From Tubiluchus corallicola (lineage: Eukaryota > Priapulida > Priapulimorpha > Priapulimorphida > Tubiluchidae), in assembly GCA_030141605.1 (NCBI GenBank), contig JAQGDQ010001365.1, positions 1 through 44,236 on the forward strand: a DNA stretch of 44,236 nucleotides, written 5' to 3'. The position numbers and the translations under genes are program-made. Position 1 is the first letter of the stretch. Every line of letters begins with the position of its first letter. Below are positions 42,047 to 44,236 of this stretch, in pieces. Below the pieces are notes generated by a model. That model saw only the letters and a list, made by a program, of their open reading frames with translations. It was not told the origin of the DNA and ran no database searches.

Positions 42047-42716
42047 ATATGTACTCGATTTCCAGGCAGTTCTGCATTCAATTCATTCATATATTCATTC
42101 AAAGATTTCCCATATTGTCCCCCATTTCTACGTGTCACATATATAGAAATATATATTAGACGAATCAGTTGGAAAATGTCCGACAAGCCAATACAAATCA
42201 ATTTTTTTTAATAGCAACAAACTGTGTACTATTAGCAATCACAGTCCAAATTAAGCTTAAAAACTGCTCCCTAATATACACACGCAGGTACGTACTAAGC
42301 AAATGCCAACACAAAGTGTAAAATCTTTCGTGCGAAGCTGAAAAGACAGAAAGAGTTAGCGGCACAGTAGCGACGGCATCATTTTCTTTTGTTAGTAACG
42401 AGATTATGAGGTAGCGGTTAATTAAATTACTGTTGAGGTCAATTATTGTAGAGGTAAGGTGTGATAAACTGTTTAACGATGCCTACAGCTACGTGATATA
42501 CACATGAGGTATTCTCGTTAAGATAGGTAGTAAACTACACAGAACTATGTTAGTAATTCACAATGTAATAAAGATTTCCACTCTTTGGTTACTTCCGTTC
42601 CTTACACAGTTCATAAATTACACACACAAATTACATAATTGTATCATCATTATTATTATTTTTCTACGACTATGAGGTACATTATGGCAACGTATCTATC
42701 TGACCTGGGACCCCAT
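42047..42716 (-). other. 3' flank of the POU6 gene, no other gene seen
   Basis: AT-rich sequence downstream (on the minus strand) of the POU6 stop; likely holds its 3' UTR. I could not place a poly(A) site with confidence. Confidence 0.4.
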
Positions 42717-42919
42717 CTAGTCTTGACCGTCAGGCGACAAACCGTGAGCCCTCGGCGGCGGAGACTTGCCCGGTGACAGCGCCGCCTCGCCGGGTAGATG
42801 ATAAAGAGGTTTCAGTTTTTTTATGGTGTTTTTCAGCGCCTGCCGTTTGTTGCAGAACCACACACGCACCACCTCGCGGTCGTAGTTGAGCCGGTCCGAC
42901 AGATCCGTCATTTCTTGAC
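42717..42919 (-). CDS. POU6F: POU class 6 homeodomain, terminal exon version A (partial gene)
   Basis: Minus-strand exon with acceptor TCTATCCCTTTCAG|GTCAAG, phase 1, stop at 42717-42719. Encodes the end of the POU homeodomain, (G)QEMTDLSDRLNYDREVV then RVWFCNKRQALKNTIKKLK, followed by a Pro/Ser-rich tail ending SPDGQD. WFCNKRQ with Cys and Asn in helix 3 is the POU recognition helix, and YDREVVRVWFCNKRQALKNT is characteristic of class 6 (POU6F1/POU6F2, fly pdm3). These are DNA-binding transcription factors, mainly of the nervous system. Upstream exons (POU-specific domain, helices 1-2) lie beyond 44236. Closest to vertebrate POU6, so probably the ancestral version of the two. Confidence 0.93.
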
Positions 42920-43110
42920 CTGAAAGGGATAGAAACCCTCTTGAGTGGCTCGCACGATCGGCAGCCGCCCGATCGGTGGCGGTGAAATGCTGGGTCGTTT
43001 GTCAAGACGTGGCGTGCAGGCCTTAAGCGCCTGCCGCTTGTTGCAGAACCAGATGCGTACGACCTCGCGATTGTAGTTTAGTATCTGTGACAGCTCGGTC
43101 ATTTCTTGGC
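42908..43110 (-). CDS. POU6F: POU class 6 homeodomain, alternative terminal exon version B (partial gene)
   Basis: Minus-strand exon with acceptor GTCTCTGTTTTGGCAG|GCCAAG, also phase 1 and thus interchangeable with version A. Encodes (G)QEMTELSQILNYNREVV and RIWFCNKRQALKACTPRLDK, then a different Pro-rich tail (SISPPPIGRLPIVRATQE) read through the sequence before exon A, ending at a TGA (42908-42910) inside exon A. Compared with A, helix 3 has I for V, the preceding loop N for D, and the basic NTIKKLK end is replaced by ACTPRLD. No good internal donor is seen, so it is most simply an alternative last exon that shares the downstream 3' end. Whether it is expressed cannot be told from sequence. 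Confidence 0.85.
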
Positions 43111-43480
43111 CTGCCAAAACAGAGACGGCCAATCAGAACGTTGCAGGTTTAGTAGTTGCTCGTTAGGGTGAGGCACTGAACCATTAGTGTGAAATCAACC
43201 AGGGATATGGAGACGAAAGTTTGTGAAAATTGCCTCGATAATATTATTACGTTACACAAAACAGAATCACTAAAGTGTAATGTGGTCATTTCTTGGCCCG
43301 CCAAAAGAGAGACGACCAATCAGAATGTTGCAGGTTTAGTACATGTTCATTACAGCGAGGCACTGAACCATTAGTGTGAAATCAGTCAGGGATATTGAGA
43401 CGAAAGTTTGAGAAAATTGCCTCGATAATATTATTACGTTACACAAAACAGAATCCATAAGCTGCAATGCTGTCACTTTT
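43097..43480. repeat. 187-bp tandem duplication including the exon B acceptor
   Basis: GGTCATTTCTTGGC at 43097 recurs at 43284, and the following sequence matches closely (CCAATCAGAAYGTTGCAGGT, GAGGCACTGAACCATTAGTG, AAAATTGCCTCGATAATATT, ACGTTACACAAAACAGAATC). The second unit therefore carries the first 14 nt of exon B plus its acceptor region, but the acceptor AG is changed to GG (CCTGCC to CCCGCC on the plus strand). A third, decayed start may be at about 43472. Confidence 0.92.
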
Positions 43481-43607
43481 TAGCCAAAAATTTTGGTCTA
43501 ATAGGAGCATTTTATTGTGACGCTCAAAGCGAAACAGTTTCTTTTGAAGGAAGGAATCTTCCCTTGCAAATTCATTTCTTTTGGGACATTTCACTCTCTT
43601 AAATTAC

Positions 43608-44236
43608 AAGTAAGTCCTCACTTAACGACTCCAACTTTAGCAATGTATTGTCTGAACAAGGCTAAACATTTGACACATTTTCCTCACTTAACGATGATTT
43701 CTTTCCTCACTTAGTGACCCCAGCTTTAGCAATGTTTTGTCTGAACAATGCTAAACATGTGACACATTTTTCTCACTTAACGACGCTGGTTTCATTTTAA
43801 CGACGATTTCTTTCCTCACTTAGTGACCCCAGCTTTAGCAATGTTTTGTCTGAACAACGCTAAACATTTGACACACATTTCTCACTTAACGACGCTGGTT
43901 TCATTTTAACGACAATTTTTTTCCTCAATGACTACAACTTTAGCAATGTTTTGTCTGAACAACTCTGAACATTTGACACACATTTCTCACTTAACGACGC
44001 TGGTTTCATTTTAACGACAATTTTTTTCCTCAATGACTACAACTTTAGCAATGTTTTGTCTGAACAACTCTGAACATTTGACACACATTTCTCACTTAAC
44101 GACGCTGGTTTCATTTTAACGACAATTTTTTTCCTCAATGACTACAACTTTAGCAATGTTTTGTCTGAACAACTCTGAACATTTGACACACATTTCTCAC
44201 TTAACGACGCTGGTTTCATTTTAACGACAATTTTTT
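43608..44236. repeat. 105-110-bp tandem array, truncated by window end
   Basis: CTCACTTAACGACGCTGGTT recurs at about 43772, 43881, 43986, 44091 and 44196, with ACTTTAGCAATGTTTTGTCT and GAACATTTGACACACATTT between. The last three spacings are exactly 105 bp and those units are almost identical; earlier units are diverged and shorter. This array lies in the POU6 intron upstream (minus strand) of exon B. Confidence 0.94.

Noticed and set aside
1-44236. CRISPR arrays, bacterial operons or integrated virus
   Set aside because: Tandem arrays here have no spacer/repeat alternation of CRISPR type, genes have spliceosomal introns, and no capsid, polymerase, integrase or reverse transcriptase frame was seen.

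Overview
The window is animal (metazoan, invertebrate-type) nuclear DNA. It is AT-rich, has genes with spliceosomal introns, and is packed with non-autonomous DNA transposons, SINEs and tandem arrays. I cannot name the species. Three protein-coding genes are recognisable. (1) SMCR8 on the + strand (10918-13245) has one large coding exon with an N-terminal longin and C-terminal DENN-like module; it is the partner of C9orf72 and WDR41 in autophagy and lysosome control. (2) C1GALT1 (core 1 beta-1,3-galactosyltransferase, T-synthase) on the + strand has six coding exons between 20402 and 28106. All exons join in consistent phase to give 370 residues. (3) The last homeodomain exon(s) of a POU class 6 gene lie on the - strand (42717-43110); the rest of that gene lies beyond the right edge.

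Layout. 1-6937: a long imperfect palindrome (arms of at least 2.5 kb) around a 1.87-kb spacer with 73-bp, 40-bp and 49-bp arrays. 7.0-8.8 kb: pogo-like and TTAA-type MITEs. 10.25-10.79 kb: a 53-60-bp minisatellite just before SMCR8. 13.37-19.8 kb: several hAT-like MITEs with 8-bp target duplications, one holding a tRNA-derived SINE and one a GA array. 20.4-28.1 kb: C1GALT1, with transposons in its introns. 28.3-34 kb: dispersed repeats, a hAT MITE, a pogo MITE split by a 5S-rRNA-derived SINE, an 86-bp array and another hAT MITE. 35.5-36.6 kb: a dimeric 245-bp satellite. 37.7-42.05 kb: a 96-bp satellite of about 25 units between two direct copies of a TIR element. 42.7-43.5 kb: POU6. 43.6 kb to the end: a 105-bp array that runs off the window.

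The most striking signals concern 3' splice sites. In C1GALT1 the junction of the last intron and last exon (41 nt of exon plus 26 nt of intron) has been amplified into 15 tandem units. Fourteen upstream copies act as potential decoy acceptors, each leading to a stop after 13 codons. In the same gene a hAT-like MITE sits exactly on the exon 3 acceptor: its target-site duplication contains the AG|GTG junction, so the acceptor was regenerated. In POU6 the terminal homeodomain exon is duplicated in tandem into two diverged, phase-matched versions, and a third acceptor fragment further upstream is dead. The three genes are unrelated in function; what they share is being interrupted and reshaped by repeats.
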